Shown: positions 45,077-56,245 of the stretch, in pieces | Position numbering within the stretch: position 1 is the first letter of the stretch | Layout: every line of letters begins with the position of its first letter | Origin: a bacterium | GTDB taxonomy: Bacteria; Vulcanimicrobiota; Vulcanimicrobiia; Vulcanimicrobiales; Vulcanimicrobiaceae | Assembly: GCA_021832345.1 (NCBI GenBank) | Contig: JAKBKY010000004.1 | Span: 105,001-169,000, forward strand | DNA: 64,000 nt | Reading direction: 5' to 3' | Position numbers and translations under genes: made by a program | Notes under the pieces: generated by a model | The model's database searches: none | What the model was told of the DNA's origin: nothing | What the model saw: the letters and a program-made list of their open reading frames with translations, nothing else

Positions 45077-47710
45077 TCACGCTCCATCGAGAACGCCCAG
45101 GCGCCGTGCGACCGTAATCGCCTCGCTGCGGCCGTGACACCCGAGCTTCTCGATGGCATTCTGGACGTGCGCTTGGATCGTATGGACGCTGCGGCCGGTC
45201 TCCGCAGCGATCTCCTTGGCCTTGCGCCCGCCGGCCAGGCGACGCAGAACGTCGACCTCCGCAGGCGTCAAGACGGCCTGCTCACGGGTGCCCGTCTGCG
45301 CCAAACGATCGATCAGGGCCTCGCAGAGACGCGCATACCCCCCGTAGCCCAGAGCATGAAACGCGTCGCAGCTTTCGCGAGCGCGCTCCCAATCCGCCGA
45401 TGGGTGGTGCGCGCACGCCAAGAGCATACTGACGGCGCGCTCGAGCGCCTGGATAACCGCCGACGGCCGGCCTGGCCCGATGCGCAACAGTCGCGACGCG
45501 GACGTACTGCGCCCGGCCACCACCTCTGCGAGCGCACAGAAGAGCGCCGCATGCCGGCCATATTCGCCACCGGCCGCCCGTCCTTCATCGCCCTGCAACG
45601 ATGCGGTAATGTGCTCCACCAGAAGGCCTGCCTCGCGACTACGCCCGTCCGCCGCGAAGTAGACGGCGCAGAGTGCGCCGCAGACCAATCGCGCCGACGG
45701 GTGCGCCAGGCGATCCCACGCGGCCGCCGCAAGGCGGTGCGCATCGCTAAAGTTCCCTTCCCAGGCCAGACGATGAGCTCGCAACACCGCCAAGTACACG
45801 GAGCGCGCTGGGTCGCTTGTGCGCAGTTGCGCTAAGCGCTCCTCATAGAACACCGCGCGCTCGCGATCTCCGCGGCGAATCTCGCCGTCGAGCAACTGCA
45901 CGTAGGCGGTATGGAGATCCAAGACATCACCGGCTTTAGCGGCAGCCTCGGCCGCCTGTTGTGCATACCAACTCTCCGCCGCCAGATCGTTCTCCGCAAC
46001 GATCGCGGTCGTCGAGAGCCCCGTAAATGCACGCGCCGCCAGCGAATGGAGTCCAAGCGACGAAGCCAGATCGGCCGCGCCGGCATAGCGCTGCTTGGCA
46101 AGCTCGTATTCCTCAAGTTCGAAGGCAACAATGCCGAGACGCTGCAGAACGCCCGCCCGCACCGCTTCATCCTCAACATCTTCGAGGAAGATCTCAGCCG
46201 CCGCAGCCGCGCTCCGCGCCGCTTCGGTCTCGCCTGCGCGCGCATGGATTGCGGCGAGCGTCGCTTCGAGTTCGGCTCGCAGGTCAACGGAGAGTTGCGC
46301 CTCCTGCCGCAGCGGCTCCAAGATCGCCCCGGGGTGCCGGCCTTGGTTGAAGAGCAACGAACTCAGTTTGAGCGCCACGCGAGCTCGCAGGGAGACAGGT
46401 AGGCCTGCGGCCAGGGCCCGACGCATCAACGACTGGGCTCGATCGAAGCGCCCCGCATGAGATTCGAGCAGTCCGCGTAGCGCCAAAACGATGCCGTCAG
46501 ATCGCAAGCGGGTCTGCCCGAGCGCAGTGATTGCGCGCCCGACCGTGTCGGCGTAGCCTTGTTCCAGCAACTCAAAACCATGCGCGCGCAAGCAACGCCC
46601 GACCTCATCGTCTGCACCGGCATCAACATAGAGGCCGAGCGCGGCCGCGCGTTTGCCGGTAGCCTCCAGGGCCTTGGCGGCGCGCAGGCGATAGGCGAGC
46701 ATGCTGCTCGCCCCGTCGATGGAGAGTTCGTGTGTAAGGAAATCGCGAAAGAGTTCGTGACACCCATAGACACCCGGACGCTCTTCATAGATGAACGCCA
46801 CTCGACGATGCAACTCTTCAAGCATCGCCAGCGGGCGCTCAAAGCCCGCGCGCTCAAGGATCGTAACTTCGATTTGCGGCAGCATCGAGGCCACCGCCAA
46901 CATCACGCGCTCATCGTCGGATAACGAGCGATAGACTTGCTCGGCGAGATAGCGATAGATCAGCTCCCGCGTCGTTGCGCGCACGTTGCGCAAATCCGAA
47001 GAGTGCGTGGAACTACGCAACGCAAAACCGAGTGCCGTCGGCCAGCCGTCGGTCAACGTCAGCAAATCGTTGAGCTCCTCATCGCGAACGGCAACGCGCA
47101 ACGCTCTGGCCGCAGTCCGTGCCTCCTCGGCCGTGAAGCGCAGATCGCGATCGTCGACGGCGAGATCGGCGTCTTGGTAGGCTAACCACGTGCCGATCGG
47201 TAAGCCGAGTGGAGAGCGCGATGAGATCACCCACCGTACGCGCGTCTTGGTTCGCTCGATCAACGTTTCCAACAAGCGACTGATCTCGGGTTCGTTCTCA
47301 CCTCGATGCAGATCGTCGATGGCGATGGTCCCGCGAAAGGCCGCCAGATGCGCCTGTAACCAGACCGCCAGATCCAGGCCCGGTGTAGCTGACGAGCGAC
47401 TGCGCTCATAGGCTCCGGAGCAGGTTTTACGAGCGTCCGGCGCACAGCCCACCAACGCATCGGCGAACCCACGCACGAACCCAAGCAAGGCTCCGTGCTC
47501 CGCTTGTAGGTCGTAGCGCACGACCGGTTCCTCGACGGTTTCGAGAAACTGCCGCAACGCGATCGTCTTGCCGTAGCCGGCCGGCGCGAGTAGCAGAACG
47601 ATGCGCTGCGCCGCGGCCGCAGCGATACGATCCAACACGCGCGGACGCGCTATCGGGCGAAATGCGCCACCCGTTTCGATGCGGCCATCGGGGCCGACGG
47701 CACGAATCAC
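45077..47710 (-). CDS. MalT-like LuxR-family transcriptional regulator (STAND NTPase)
   Basis: 877 aa. N-terminal NTPase with Walker A LAPAGYGKT (residues 41-49) and Walker B-like TIAIDDLHRGE; winged-helix and TPR-like helical repeats through the middle; C-terminal LuxR/GerE HTH LTPAEVDVLRRLAGGRKAKEIA ... VQNAIEKLGCHGRSEA. This is the MalT layout, in which ligand and ATP drive oligomerisation and transcription activation. Inducer unknown. Last gene of a three-gene operon, overlapping the ABM gene by 4 bp. Confidence 0.88.
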   Translation of the reverse strand: MIRAVGPDGRIETGGAFRPIARPRVLDRIAAAAAQRIVLLLAPAGYGKTIALRQFLETVEEPVVRYDLQAEHGALLGFVRGFADALVGCAPDARKTCSGAYERSRSSATPGLDLAVWLQAHLAAFRGTIAIDDLHRGENEPEISRLLETLIERTKTRVRWVISSRSPLGLPIGTWLAYQDADLAVDDRDLRFTAEEARTAARALRVAVRDEELNDLLTLTDGWPTALGFALRSSTHSSDLRNVRATTRELIYRYLAEQVYRSLSDDERVMLAVASMLPQIEVTILERAGFERPLAMLEELHRRVAFIYEERPGVYGCHELFRDFLTHELSIDGASSMLAYRLRAAKALEATGKRAAALGLYVDAGADDEVGRCLRAHGFELLEQGYADTVGRAITALGQTRLRSDGIVLALRGLLESHAGRFDRAQSLMRRALAAGLPVSLRARVALKLSSLLFNQGRHPGAILEPLRQEAQLSVDLRAELEATLAAIHARAGETEAARSAAAAAEIFLEDVEDEAVRAGVLQRLGIVAFELEEYELAKQRYAGAADLASSLGLHSLAARAFTGLSTTAIVAENDLAAESWYAQQAAEAAAKAGDVLDLHTAYVQLLDGEIRRGDRERAVFYEERLAQLRTSDPARSVYLAVLRAHRLAWEGNFSDAHRLAAAAWDRLAHPSARLVCGALCAVYFAADGRSREAGLLVEHITASLQGDEGRAAGGEYGRHAALFCALAEVVAGRSTSASRLLRIGPGRPSAVIQALERAVSMLLACAHHPSADWERARESCDAFHALGYGGYARLCEALIDRLAQTGTREQAVLTPAEVDVLRRLAGGRKAKEIAAETGRSVHTIQAHVQNAIEKLGCHGRSEAITVARRLGVLDGA

Positions 47711-48021
47711 GTTTCGTACTCCTGCGGACCCTCGTAGATGCCCAAAAGCAGCTCTTCCAAAACCAACCAGCGCAGTTGCTTCTCCAAGCGTATCACTTCA
47801 TCGGCGAAGGTACTCCGAAAGGCATCCCAATCGGCCTTCGAGTGCCACACGTCGACCGTCAGGTAGGTTGCATCCTCTTCCCGACGCCGAAATAGGCGCG
47901 TCCGTCGAAAGCCTGGATGACGCGCGAAGAGCTGTGCCCACGGACCGGTGGGGCCGAACGCATGCTCGAAGGCGCGGGCCTGCGCTGGATGGACGCGATA
48001 GCGATAGAACACTTCGATCAT
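47707..48021 (-). CDS. ABM-fold (dimeric alpha/beta barrel) protein
   Basis: 104 aa. Strand-helix pattern of the antibiotic biosynthesis monooxygenase family: IEVFYRYRVHPAQARAFEHA, HPGFRRTRLFRRREEDATYL, DVWHSKADWDAFRSTFADEV. Such proteins are small oxygenases, haem-degrading enzymes or ligand-binding dimers. It overlaps both large regulator genes by 4 bp each, so it probably shares their signal, as enzyme or sensor (inference). Confidence 0.75.
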   Translation of the reverse strand: MIEVFYRYRVHPAQARAFEHAFGPTGPWAQLFARHPGFRRTRLFRRREEDATYLTVDVWHSKADWDAFRSTFADEVIRLEKQLRWLVLEELLLGIYEGPQEYET

Positions 48022-50870
48022 CCGGTCAGCAGCCGGCTCAACGAAGGCGACGGATCACACTGAAGTTCGGCACGCAGGATATCACGATACTGCCGATAGT
48101 GACGTAGTGCGCCCGGGCGATCGCCCAGGACCAAATATGCGCGAATCGCGAGTTCGCGTGCGGGTTCGTCGCAAGGATCGACCGCGATCATCTGCTGCGC
48201 CAGTTCGAGTGCGCCGTGCCCATCCCCCCGTGCTAACGCATCGCCCGCAAGGAGCGCCGCCACCTCAGAGCAAAGCGCATCGAGCCGTCGACGCACCGGT
48301 TCAAACCAGCTCCATTCCGAGGTTCTCTCGGGTCGCCTGTGGCGCAATCGTTGCAAGAGTGTCGAGAGCGCCGATCGGTCGCCCTCACCGATGGGCCGTG
48401 CCCTGCGCTCGGCGAACGCGCGCTCGATCTCCCAGAGATCCACCTGCGCCTCCGGATGCAGCCGGTAGCCGTCCTCGCCGCGCAGCACCGCATCCTCGCG
48501 CCCCAAACGTGCGCGCAAACGGTAGAGACAGACGCCTAACGCATTGCGCGCGGCATAGCCGTCGAGATCGGGCCATAGCAGTTCGGCCAATCGTTCGCGC
48601 GATATGGCGTCACGGCGCATCGCCAACGCAGCGAGCAACGCCCACTCTCGCTCCGAGAGCACCACCGCGCGTCCTTCGCAGGTGACCACCCCCGAACAGA
48701 GTTCCACCGCAAGGATGCTGGGCCGCACCGCGCGATCTCTGCGCATGCGGCGAGCGAACGGTTGGAGCGGACCGCAGTCGCCCTGACCCTGCGCAAGCAC
48801 CTCTATCGCCGACTCCAACGCCGAGGACTGACACACGGCGGCAGCCTCCCGGGCCCGCTGGAAGGCCGCCTGATCCGCAGGTTCGGTCACCAGTGCGACA
48901 GCGAACGCGGCGAGCGCTTCGAGGAAAGCCGACCCGGCATCGTGCCCGATCGCCAGCGCCGATGCCGCCGAGAGCGCCGCGGCCTCTCGCTGCGCGTGAT
49001 TCGCGGCCTCCAGCAGGCGTCCGTAGACGACATAGCGCGGCAGGTCCGCATCCGTAGGCTGCGCGTCCTTCCCGGCGGCAACGGCGGCAAAGTATGCAAA
49101 CGCCACCAGGTGGTGCGCGGCTACGCATTCGGCGAGTTCGCAGGCGTAGCGCGCGAAGAGAGCTTCTTCGCCCGCAAGCCATGCGCCGAAGACCGCTTCG
49201 GCCAAGGCGAACGCCACGACGTTGGCAAGCGCAGACGAGCGCGAATGCTCCAACGCGCGTTCCAAGAGGCGCCGCTCCGCAGGGCGCTCACCGCGAGCGC
49301 GAGCAATCTCACACGCCAGCGACAGATAGATGCCGCAGGTCGCAACGTGCATCCCACTGGTCACCGGCATGGCAGCGAGCAAGTAGCGCTCGGCGTCTGC
49401 GATCCGCCCCAACCCCGCGAAGAGAATGCCTCGCATGTGGTCGATATATCCGAAGAATTGCGCACGCTGCTCAGATGCCGGAGCGTTCTCTTGGACGAAG
49501 CGGTCGAGCAATTCGAGCCCATCTTCGGTCATGCCGAGATACGCCATCAAACGCACCCGGAAGACCATGATGTAAAAGCGTTCCATAGCACCGGTCGCGC
49601 GGGGCAGTGTGCGCCAGACCGATTCGGCTTCCTCCAAGAGTTCCGCCGTATCGACAGAGAAGAGTCGCAGCAGGGCGGTCATGGACCAGAGACGCGGATG
49701 CCGCTTGACGAGTTGCTGATCGAGCGACGCCAGTACGCGCGCGTACTCCATGTCGAGGGCATCACCGGTGAACTCGTGACGCCCTAGAGCCGCTGCTGCC
49801 GATTGCTGCTCTCGCGCGGCCACGTAGAGCTGCGCCGAGCGGATAAACTCACGTTGCGCTTCGCGCTCTTGCGCGCAGCGCAGGAGCAACGCGTCGCATC
49901 GCTCCGCTCGATGCTCGACGAGAACCGCAGCGAGTAGCGGATGCACACGAAGTCGGTCCATTGAATCGAGCGCAACGAACGGCGAGCTGCGGGCAAGCTC
50001 TCGTACAATTGCCGCGCTCTGTGGGTTACCGAGGGCCAGCGCAACGTCACGCGCCGTGGGTTCCGGGATACAAGCCGCGGCTAGAAGCGCGTCGCGTTGA
50101 GCCGCGTCTAATGAAACCAGCACCGCATCCATCAGATAGTCGTGCAACTCGTCAAACGCGATGTGACCGAAGTGGTCGAGCAGCGTTTCGAGCCGCCCTT
50201 CCTGCGCAAAACGAGCAAAGAGGCGAACTGCGGTCGGCCAACCCTCAGAGAGGGCCGTTACGCGCTCTATCGTTCCAGGACGGAGGGGATAGAGGTCGAG
50301 CATTCTACGCACTTCATCGGCATCGAATGTGAGGTCATCGGCGCGGAGTACCAGAAGGGCGTGAGGCGGCACGACGCGCGTCAGATGGAGGCGCAGCGGC
50401 ACACGCGAGCAGATCACCACGGTCCGCGAAGGCGGCGTCTGCGCGAGCAGCTTTATGAAAAACTCGCGTGCCGAAGCGACGCCCTCAAAGGCTTCGGCAT
50501 GATCGAACGCGAGCACGGTGCCCGCACCCGGTGCTCGCCAGGCCTCTAGAGCCAGCCGGAGGCGCTCGTGTTCGCCGACGGCGCCATCGGCAAGCTGCAA
50601 CTCACGTTGCGCCAGCGCCGGTTCGCGCTCGGGTTGTTCCAGCGCTAGGGTCGGGATGAGACGACGCGCCACGTCCAGGGCGTCGCGAACCCCGCCACAA
50701 TCGCAGACGACCGCAGCTCGCTGCCCAAGATACTGCCGTAGCAAGGTCGTCTTCCCAAAGCCAGCCGGCGCATACATGGCCACAACCGACGGGCGCAACC
50801 GCTCCAAGCGCTCCAAGAGGCGGTCACGTACGAGCTCCCCAGGGGAGGCAGCAGCGGGCGATACCGGCAT
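48018..50870 (-). CDS. Large ATPase regulator with winged-helix plus BTAD domain
   Basis: 950 aa. Walker A APAGFGKTTLLRQYL (residues 34-48) starts a STAND/MalT-like NTPase; long helical repeats follow; from about residue 690 a SARP-type C-terminus appears: a trans-reg winged helix (LSEREWALLAALAMRRDAIS, LAELLWPDLDGYAARNALGV, CLYRLRARLG) and a bacterial transcriptional activator (BTAD) TPR domain (ELAQQMIAVDPCDEPARELA, RALRHYRQYRDILRAEL-like). DNA-binding is thus C-terminal but of a different class from the LuxR HTH of its operon partner. Confidence 0.85.
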   Translation of the reverse strand: MPVSPAAASPGELVRDRLLERLERLRPSVVAMYAPAGFGKTTLLRQYLGQRAAVVCDCGGVRDALDVARRLIPTLALEQPEREPALAQRELQLADGAVGEHERLRLALEAWRAPGAGTVLAFDHAEAFEGVASAREFFIKLLAQTPPSRTVVICSRVPLRLHLTRVVPPHALLVLRADDLTFDADEVRRMLDLYPLRPGTIERVTALSEGWPTAVRLFARFAQEGRLETLLDHFGHIAFDELHDYLMDAVLVSLDAAQRDALLAAACIPEPTARDVALALGNPQSAAIVRELARSSPFVALDSMDRLRVHPLLAAVLVEHRAERCDALLLRCAQEREAQREFIRSAQLYVAAREQQSAAAALGRHEFTGDALDMEYARVLASLDQQLVKRHPRLWSMTALLRLFSVDTAELLEEAESVWRTLPRATGAMERFYIMVFRVRLMAYLGMTEDGLELLDRFVQENAPASEQRAQFFGYIDHMRGILFAGLGRIADAERYLLAAMPVTSGMHVATCGIYLSLACEIARARGERPAERRLLERALEHSRSSALANVVAFALAEAVFGAWLAGEEALFARYACELAECVAAHHLVAFAYFAAVAAGKDAQPTDADLPRYVVYGRLLEAANHAQREAAALSAASALAIGHDAGSAFLEALAAFAVALVTEPADQAAFQRAREAAAVCQSSALESAIEVLAQGQGDCGPLQPFARRMRRDRAVRPSILAVELCSGVVTCEGRAVVLSEREWALLAALAMRRDAISRERLAELLWPDLDGYAARNALGVCLYRLRARLGREDAVLRGEDGYRLHPEAQVDLWEIERAFAERRARPIGEGDRSALSTLLQRLRHRRPERTSEWSWFEPVRRRLDALCSEVAALLAGDALARGDGHGALELAQQMIAVDPCDEPARELAIRAYLVLGDRPGALRHYRQYRDILRAELQCDPSPSLSRLLTG

Positions 50871-50971
50871 ACTCTAGCCTCCCGCATCGGCATGCATCCT
50901 TCCTTCGTCCTAGGCGTAATGGCCCTGTAATCGCGCTCCGCTATCCTCATGGCACGAAGGAGACCATCACC

Positions 50972-51577
50972 GTGCTTATCGAGCCCTCCGTCCCAACCAT
51001 ACCCGTCCGCGTCCGGGTCGTAGCGCAGGACCCCACGATGGCCTCTCTCCTCGCACGGCTTCTGGACCTCGACCGGCGCATCGCCGTTGCACCCGTAGCG
51101 ATGGCCGGCGCAGCGATCGCCCCGCAACCGCCAAGCGACGTCACCGTGCTCCTGAGCTCGGTCGAACGGGCCGGTCCTTTCGAACGATATCAGCCTCGCA
51201 CCAACCCTCGGGAACGACTGCTCCTGCTGGACGAACTGCGTGAGCGCACTATCGGCGAACTGCTTGACGCCATTAGTTCCCTGGCGCCGACGCTCCATCA
51301 GCACTACGACACGCGCAAAGCACCGCAGACGCAGGCATACGAACCCGAACGCTCGACCCGCGCAGTCAGGGTGGCGCTTGGGCAGGCGCGGCTCTCGCCG
51401 CGCGAAGTGCAGATCACCCGCCTGATCTGCCAGGGTCTCTCCAACAAGGACATCGGCAAAGAGCTGGGGCTCAGCGATAAGACGATCAAGAACCACGTCT
51501 CGCATATTCTGGCGAAAACGAAGACCCCCGCGCGCACGGCACTCGCGGTCGCGGCACTACGGGCGGGCATCGTCTAG
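50972..51577 (+). CDS. LuxR/NarL-type regulator with degenerate receiver-like N-terminus
   Basis: 201 aa from GTG 50972 (AAGGAG upstream). The N-terminal about 115 residues have receiver-like beta/alpha spacing (PVRVRVVAQDPTMASLLARL, SDVTVLLSSV) but no phospho-acceptor Asp motif. The C-terminus is a complete GerE HTH: LSPREVQITRLICQGLSNKD, LGLSDKTIKNHVSHILAKT. Divergent from the BTAD regulator operon with a 101-bp gap, so it may regulate it. Confidence 0.8.
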   Translation: MLIEPSVPTIPVRVRVVAQDPTMASLLARLLDLDRRIAVAPVAMAGAAIAPQPPSDVTVLLSSVERAGPFERYQPRTNPRERLLLLDELRERTIGELLDAISSLAPTLHQHYDTRKAPQTQAYEPERSTRAVRVALGQARLSPREVQITRLICQGLSNKDIGKELGLSDKTIKNHVSHILAKTKTPARTALAVAALRAGIV

Positions 51578-51596
51578 CCGGCGACCTCTCTTGCGC

Positions 51597-52121
51597 CTAC
51601 GCGGCGCAGGCTGCTCCCTGCGCCGCGAGAGCCAGCGTCATCGCGCAGCCGTCAGTAAGGTCGTAGATCACCACGCCCGTCGGCGCTCGTCCCGGGCGAG
51701 CCCCGGCGGCAGTGCGAATGGCGCGGTAGGCATCCAGCCGTCGCGCTCCCGTCGGGAGTGTGCGAATCAGCACCGCATAGGTCGCGCCGCGCCTTCCCCG
51801 CACGAGTGCATCGAAGGGCCGCGCGCTGCGGCCCACCGCGATGATCTCGCGCCGGCGCAAGGCAAAGAGTCGCCGCGCGAAGCGCGACGCTAAGAAGCGG
51901 CGCAGGGACGCAGAGATGCGGTCGCGTTGCGCAAAGAGCAGTGCCGGCCGTACGCCGTCGCTCGCCTGCGCCTGGACGATGCGCTCGAAACGAATCAGCG
52001 CATCGGTCACGAGATTCTGTTGAGTCGGCCGACTGCCCGCGACCAGCGCTGCAACGATAGAGCCACGCAGCGCGGTGTCCGCGAAGCGAGGGAGGCGCCA
52101 AGCAAGCAAGATGGGGTCCAT
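51597..52121 (-). CDS. Hypothetical Arg/Ala-rich protein
   Basis: 174 aa, strongly basic in the middle (SLRRFLASRFARRLFALRRR) and ending GVVIYDLTDGCAMTLALAAQ. No signal peptide, no membrane helix, no recognised domain. It follows rpoC by 48 bp on the same strand, and its start codon is buried in the hairpin 52114-52141. Reading-frame length and continuity support a gene, but it could be a GC-rich spurious frame. Confidence 0.45.
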   Translation of the reverse strand: MDPILLAWRLPRFADTALRGSIVAALVAGSRPTQQNLVTDALIRFERIVQAQASDGVRPALLFAQRDRISASLRRFLASRFARRLFALRRREIIAVGRSARPFDALVRGRRGATYAVLIRTLPTGARRLDAYRAIRTAAGARPGRAPTGVVIYDLTDGCAMTLALAAQGAACAA

Positions 52122-52141
52122 AACGCGGCCATTATGGACCC
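52114..52141 (-). promoter_or_regulatory. Hairpin sequestering the start codon of the gene after rpoC
   Basis: Perfect 10-bp stem GGGTCCATAA / TTATGGACCC with an 8-nt loop. The ATG and next codon of the 174-aa gene lie in the 3' arm. Could be rpoC terminator, a translation block, or both; no U-tract follows. Confidence 0.6.
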
Positions 52142-52169
52142 TTGCGGTGTCAGATGGGTGGCACCGTTC

Positions 52170-55100
52170 CTAGAGTTCTTCGGGGTTGATCCCTTGGACG
52201 CCGGCCTTATCGTACTGGGTCTTGGCCGCGGGAGCGTGGACGTTGAGGTGCTCCTCGTACTCGCCTTCGTACTGAACCGTGAGCGGTTCGCGACTGCGTT
52301 CGTAGGCATTGACCAAGCGCGACGTACTGTCGGCCGCCCCCATCACCTCGGCCAATGCCGCCTCGTCGGCGGTCATTCCGGCGTAGAGCTCATCGTGTTG
52401 ATGGCGCGGACGACCATCAGCGTCGATATCCTGGCCAAGCGGCTCGATCTCGATGTTACGGTAGCGCGACATCCCAGTCCCGGCCGGAATAAGCTTGCCG
52501 ATGATGACGTTCTCTTTTAAGCCGAGCAAGGGGTCATGCTTGCCCTTGATAGCAGCGTCGGTCAGCACCCTCGTCGTCTCCTGGAAGCTCGCCGCCGAGA
52601 GGAACGAGTCGGTGGCCAAAGACGCCTTGGTGACGCCGAGCAAGACGGGGTTGGCCTGGGCTTTGGGCTTGCCTTCGGAGACCACGCGCTCGTTTGTTTC
52701 ATGGAAGTTCGAGAGTTCGATCAGTTGACCCGGCAGGAAGTTGGTCGCTCCGCCGTCGGTGATCTTCACTTTGCGAAGCATCGAGCGAACGATGACCTCG
52801 ATGTGCTTATCGTTGATATCGACACCTTGCGAACGATAGACCTTCTGCACTTCCTGCACGAGGTAGTTCTGCAAGGCCGTTTCACCGGCATAATGCAGCA
52901 CTTCATGCGGGTTGAGCGGACCTTCGAGTAAGACCGTTCCTTCGTCAACCATCTGTCCATCGGTAACGTGAAAGACGACATTGGAACGCATGATCCAGAA
53001 GTCGCAATCGACGACCTTCCCCGTCTCCATGCCGGCAGTGACGGCTAATTTTTCAGCCGCACTATAGTAGTCCCACAGCCCCTTCGACTTGTCGTTGGCA
53101 AAGAATGAACGGCGAGCGACCTCTCCGTTCTCATCGAGAATCCGCAGACGAAGGCGCTGGCCTTTACCGCCCTCCACCTCGGAGCGCGTGATCTCTACGC
53201 GACCCTTGGCTCCTGCAATCAGCGAGCTGCCGGTGGGAACGCGTGCTTCGAAGATCTCCTCGACGCGCGGCAGACCCGTGATGATGTCTTCGGTCGCAAC
53301 GCCGCCGGTGTGGAAGGTGCGCAACGTCAACTGCGTCCCGGGTTCACCGATCGACTGCGCCGCGATGATCCCCACGGCCGTGCCGATATCCGTCTTACCC
53401 CCGGTCGCCAGATCGCGTCCATAGCATAACGCGCAGACGCCGTAGCGTGCCTGGCAGGTAAGCACCGAGCGGATCCGCACCGAGCTAATGCCCGCCTCGA
53501 CGATCTGCTTGGCCTTCTCTTCGTCGATCTCCTCACCTCGTTTGACGATCGTGGTGGTCGGCTTCTTGGGGTCCCTGCGATATTCGTCGGCCGCACGGCG
53601 ACCGATGATGCGATCGGTCAGCGGCTCGATGATCTCCTTGCCGATCCGGATGTCTCCGACCAGGATAGCGTTGGCCGTCCCGCAGTCTTCCTCACGAATG
53701 ATCACATCCTGAGCGACGTCGACCAGACGGCGAGTCAGATAGCCGGAGTCGGCCGTACGTAATGCGGTATCGGCTAGACCTTTGCGGGCACCGTGCGTGG
53801 AGATAAAATACTCCAGGACCGTCAAACCTTCTTTGAGGGAAGCCTTTACGGGGATCTCCAAGATGCGTCCTGACGGGTCGGACATGAGCCCACGCATACC
53901 ACCAAGCTGCTTCACCTGAGCGATCGATCCGCGCGCTCCGGAGGTTGCCATCATGAAGACCGGGTTGAGCGGATTCTGCGCAGCCTGCATCGCCGCCGTC
54001 ACTTCATCGGACGCCTTCGACCAGATTTCGATGGTTTTGTTGTAACGCTCTTCTTCGGAGATAAATCCCTGTTCGTAGTCTTTGTGCTGCGCGTCCACTT
54101 GAGTTTGTGCCGCACCGATGATGTCGTGCTTTTCCTGGGGGACGACAATATCGCTGATCGAGACCGTGGTTCCGGAGAGCGTTGCGTAGTGAAAACCTAG
54201 CTCTTTGATAGCATCGAGAAAACGAGCCGTCTCCGCATTGCCGTAGCGACGATAGCAATCGGTGATAAGGCGCTTGAGCGCACCCTTATCCACGATGGCA
54301 TTGACAAAATCATGCTTCCACTTTTCAGGGAAGGCGTTGTTGAAGATCACGCGACCAACGGTGGTCTTGATCATCGCACCCTTCCAGCGGACATACATCC
54401 AGGTCTGCAGGTGAATGTTCCCGGTTTCGTAGGCCGTAATGGCTTCGCTTGGATCCGAAAACGTCGGCAGAACGCCAGGCTGATCGGCCGACGGCGCGTA
54501 CTCCTTCTTTTTTAGCACATCGTTCCCGTGCACGATATCGTCGAAGTCCTCGACGATGGGCGCCTTGGCCGGCCCCTTATACTCGTCGCGTTGAAACGTG
54601 ATGTAGTAGAGGCCAAGCACCATATCTTGCGTCGGGATCGACACAGGGTTGCCGTATGCGGGCAACAAGATATTGTTGGAGGAGAGCATCAATATCCGCG
54701 CTTCGGCTTGCGCCGCAGCAGACAAGGGAAGATGCACGGCCATCTGGTCGCCGTCGAAGTCTGCGTTGTACGGCGCGCAGACCAATGGGTGAAGCTGAAT
54801 GGCCTTGCCTTCAACCAGAACCGGCTCGAACGCTTGAATTCCAAGACGATGCAACGTAGGTGCGCGATTGAGCAGGACCGGGTGCTCGCGAATGACCTCT
54901 TCGAGAACGTCCCACACTTCCGGGCGGACACGTTCGACCATACGCTTGGCGCTCTTGATGTTATGCGCTTGGCCGCGATCGACCAACTTCTTCATTACGA
55001 ACGGTTTGAAGAGTTCCAGCGCCATCTCTTTGGGCAAGCCGCACTGATGCAGCTTGAGATTGGGGCCAACGACGATGACCGATCGGCCCGAGTAATCGAC

Positions 55101-56111
55101 ACGTTTTCCAAGGAGGTTCTGGCGGAAGCGTCCCTGTTTACCCTTGAGGATATCCGACAGGGATTTCAAGGGACGATTGTTCGGGCCGGTAACCGGACGA
55201 CCCCGGCGACCATTATCGATCAGCGCATCGACGGCTTCTTGCAGCATGCGCTTCTCATTTTTAATGATGATGTCGGGCGCATTGAGCTCGAGCAAACGAC
55301 GAAGACGATTGTTCCGATTAATCACGCGACGATAGAGGTCGTTCAGATCGGACGTTGCAAAGCGACCACCGTCAAGTTGCACCATCGGGCGCAACTCGGG
55401 AGCGATCACCGGCACCGCTTCGAGAATCATCCAGTCCGGCTTGTTTCCGCTATTAATGAAGGCTTCGACGACCTCTAGCCGCTTGATCGCCTTGAGGCGC
55501 TTCTGCCCGGTAGCCTCGCGAAACTCCTTGCGCAGGTGTTCTTGGAGTTTGCGCAGGTTGAGGTTGCGCAACAGCGAGCGCACCGATTCCGCACCGGTGC
55601 CTGCTTTGAAGCGTTCCTTATACTTGTCGCGGGCTTCGCGATACTTTTGGTCCGAAAGGACTTCGCGCTCGGCAAAGGGCGAGTCACCTGGATCGATCAC
55701 CACATAGGCGGCGTAGTAGATCACCTTCTCTAGCTGCCGCGGAGACATATCGAGCAGAATCCCAATACGGCTGGGAACGCCCTTGAGATACCAGATATGG
55801 CTGACGGGGGTCGCCAACTCAATGTGACCCATGCGTTCGCGGCGCACTTTTGCCCGCGTGATTTCGACGCCGCATCGGTCGCAGATCATGCCCTTGAAGC
55901 GGATGCGCTTATACTTACCGCAGTGGCACTCCCAATCTTTGGTTGGGCCGAAGATCTTCTCGCAGAACAAGCCGTCGCGTTCGGGCTTGAGCGTACGATA
56001 GTTAATCGTTTCGGGCTTCTTTACTTCACCGAACGACCAGGCGCGAATCTGCTCCGGAGATGCCAAGCCGATCCGCATGGCATCGAAGTTATTGACGTCG
56101 ATCAGGTTCAC
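52170..56111 (-). CDS. rpoC: DNA-directed RNA polymerase subunit beta'
   Basis: 1313 aa from GTG 56111 (GGGAG 7 nt upstream). N-terminal zinc finger ([13 protein letters not shown] ... CDRC), clamp and lid, catalytic Mg site [10 protein letters not shown], bridge helix/trigger loop region ([18 protein letters not shown]) and C-terminal [18 protein letters not shown] tail. Slightly shorter than E. coli (1407 aa) with no large lineage insert seen. rpoB is not upstream: the next gene in that direction is a cytochrome c 190 bp away, and a separate promoter is present. Confidence 0.98.
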   Translation of the reverse strand: MNLIDVNNFDAMRIGLASPEQIRAWSFGEVKKPETINYRTLKPERDGLFCEKIFGPTKDWECHCGKYKRIRFKGMICDRCGVEITRAKVRRERMGHIELATPVSHIWYLKGVPSRIGILLDMSPRQLEKVIYYAAYVVIDPGDSPFAEREVLSDQKYREARDKYKERFKAGTGAESVRSLLRNLNLRKLQEHLRKEFREATGQKRLKAIKRLEVVEAFINSGNKPDWMILEAVPVIAPELRPMVQLDGGRFATSDLNDLYRRVINRNNRLRRLLELNAPDIIIKNEKRMLQEAVDALIDNGRRGRPVTGPNNRPLKSLSDILKGKQGRFRQNLLGKRVDYSGRSVIVVGPNLKLHQCGLPKEMALELFKPFVMKKLVDRGQAHNIKSAKRMVERVRPEVWDVLEEVIREHPVLLNRAPTLHRLGIQAFEPVLVEGKAIQLHPLVCAPYNADFDGDQMAVHLPLSAAAQAEARILMLSSNNILLPAYGNPVSIPTQDMVLGLYYITFQRDEYKGPAKAPIVEDFDDIVHGNDVLKKKEYAPSADQPGVLPTFSDPSEAITAYETGNIHLQTWMYVRWKGAMIKTTVGRVIFNNAFPEKWKHDFVNAIVDKGALKRLITDCYRRYGNAETARFLDAIKELGFHYATLSGTTVSISDIVVPQEKHDIIGAAQTQVDAQHKDYEQGFISEEERYNKTIEIWSKASDEVTAAMQAAQNPLNPVFMMATSGARGSIAQVKQLGGMRGLMSDPSGRILEIPVKASLKEGLTVLEYFISTHGARKGLADTALRTADSGYLTRRLVDVAQDVIIREEDCGTANAILVGDIRIGKEIIEPLTDRIIGRRAADEYRRDPKKPTTTIVKRGEEIDEEKAKQIVEAGISSVRIRSVLTCQARYGVCALCYGRDLATGGKTDIGTAVGIIAAQSIGEPGTQLTLRTFHTGGVATEDIITGLPRVEEIFEARVPTGSSLIAGAKGRVEITRSEVEGGKGQRLRLRILDENGEVARRSFFANDKSKGLWDYYSAAEKLAVTAGMETGKVVDCDFWIMRSNVVFHVTDGQMVDEGTVLLEGPLNPHEVLHYAGETALQNYLVQEVQKVYRSQGVDINDKHIEVIVRSMLRKVKITDGGATNFLPGQLIELSNFHETNERVVSEGKPKAQANPVLLGVTKASLATDSFLSAASFQETTRVLTDAAIKGKHDPLLGLKENVIIGKLIPAGTGMSRYRNIEIEPLGQDIDADGRPRHQHDELYAGMTADEAALAEVMGAADSTSRLVNAYERSREPLTVQYEGEYEEHLNVHAPAAKTQYDKAGVQGINPEEL

Positions 56112-56245
56112 GAAAATCTCCCGCGTGGCAACCCTCCCCGGCGCACGATACCTAGGCTATGCAACGAGAAGGCGGGAGCGGCGCGGCGCGCCACCCCCGA
56201 CCGCATTCCATCCAAGTTATCGCTGGGCACGGGGCACAGAACGTC

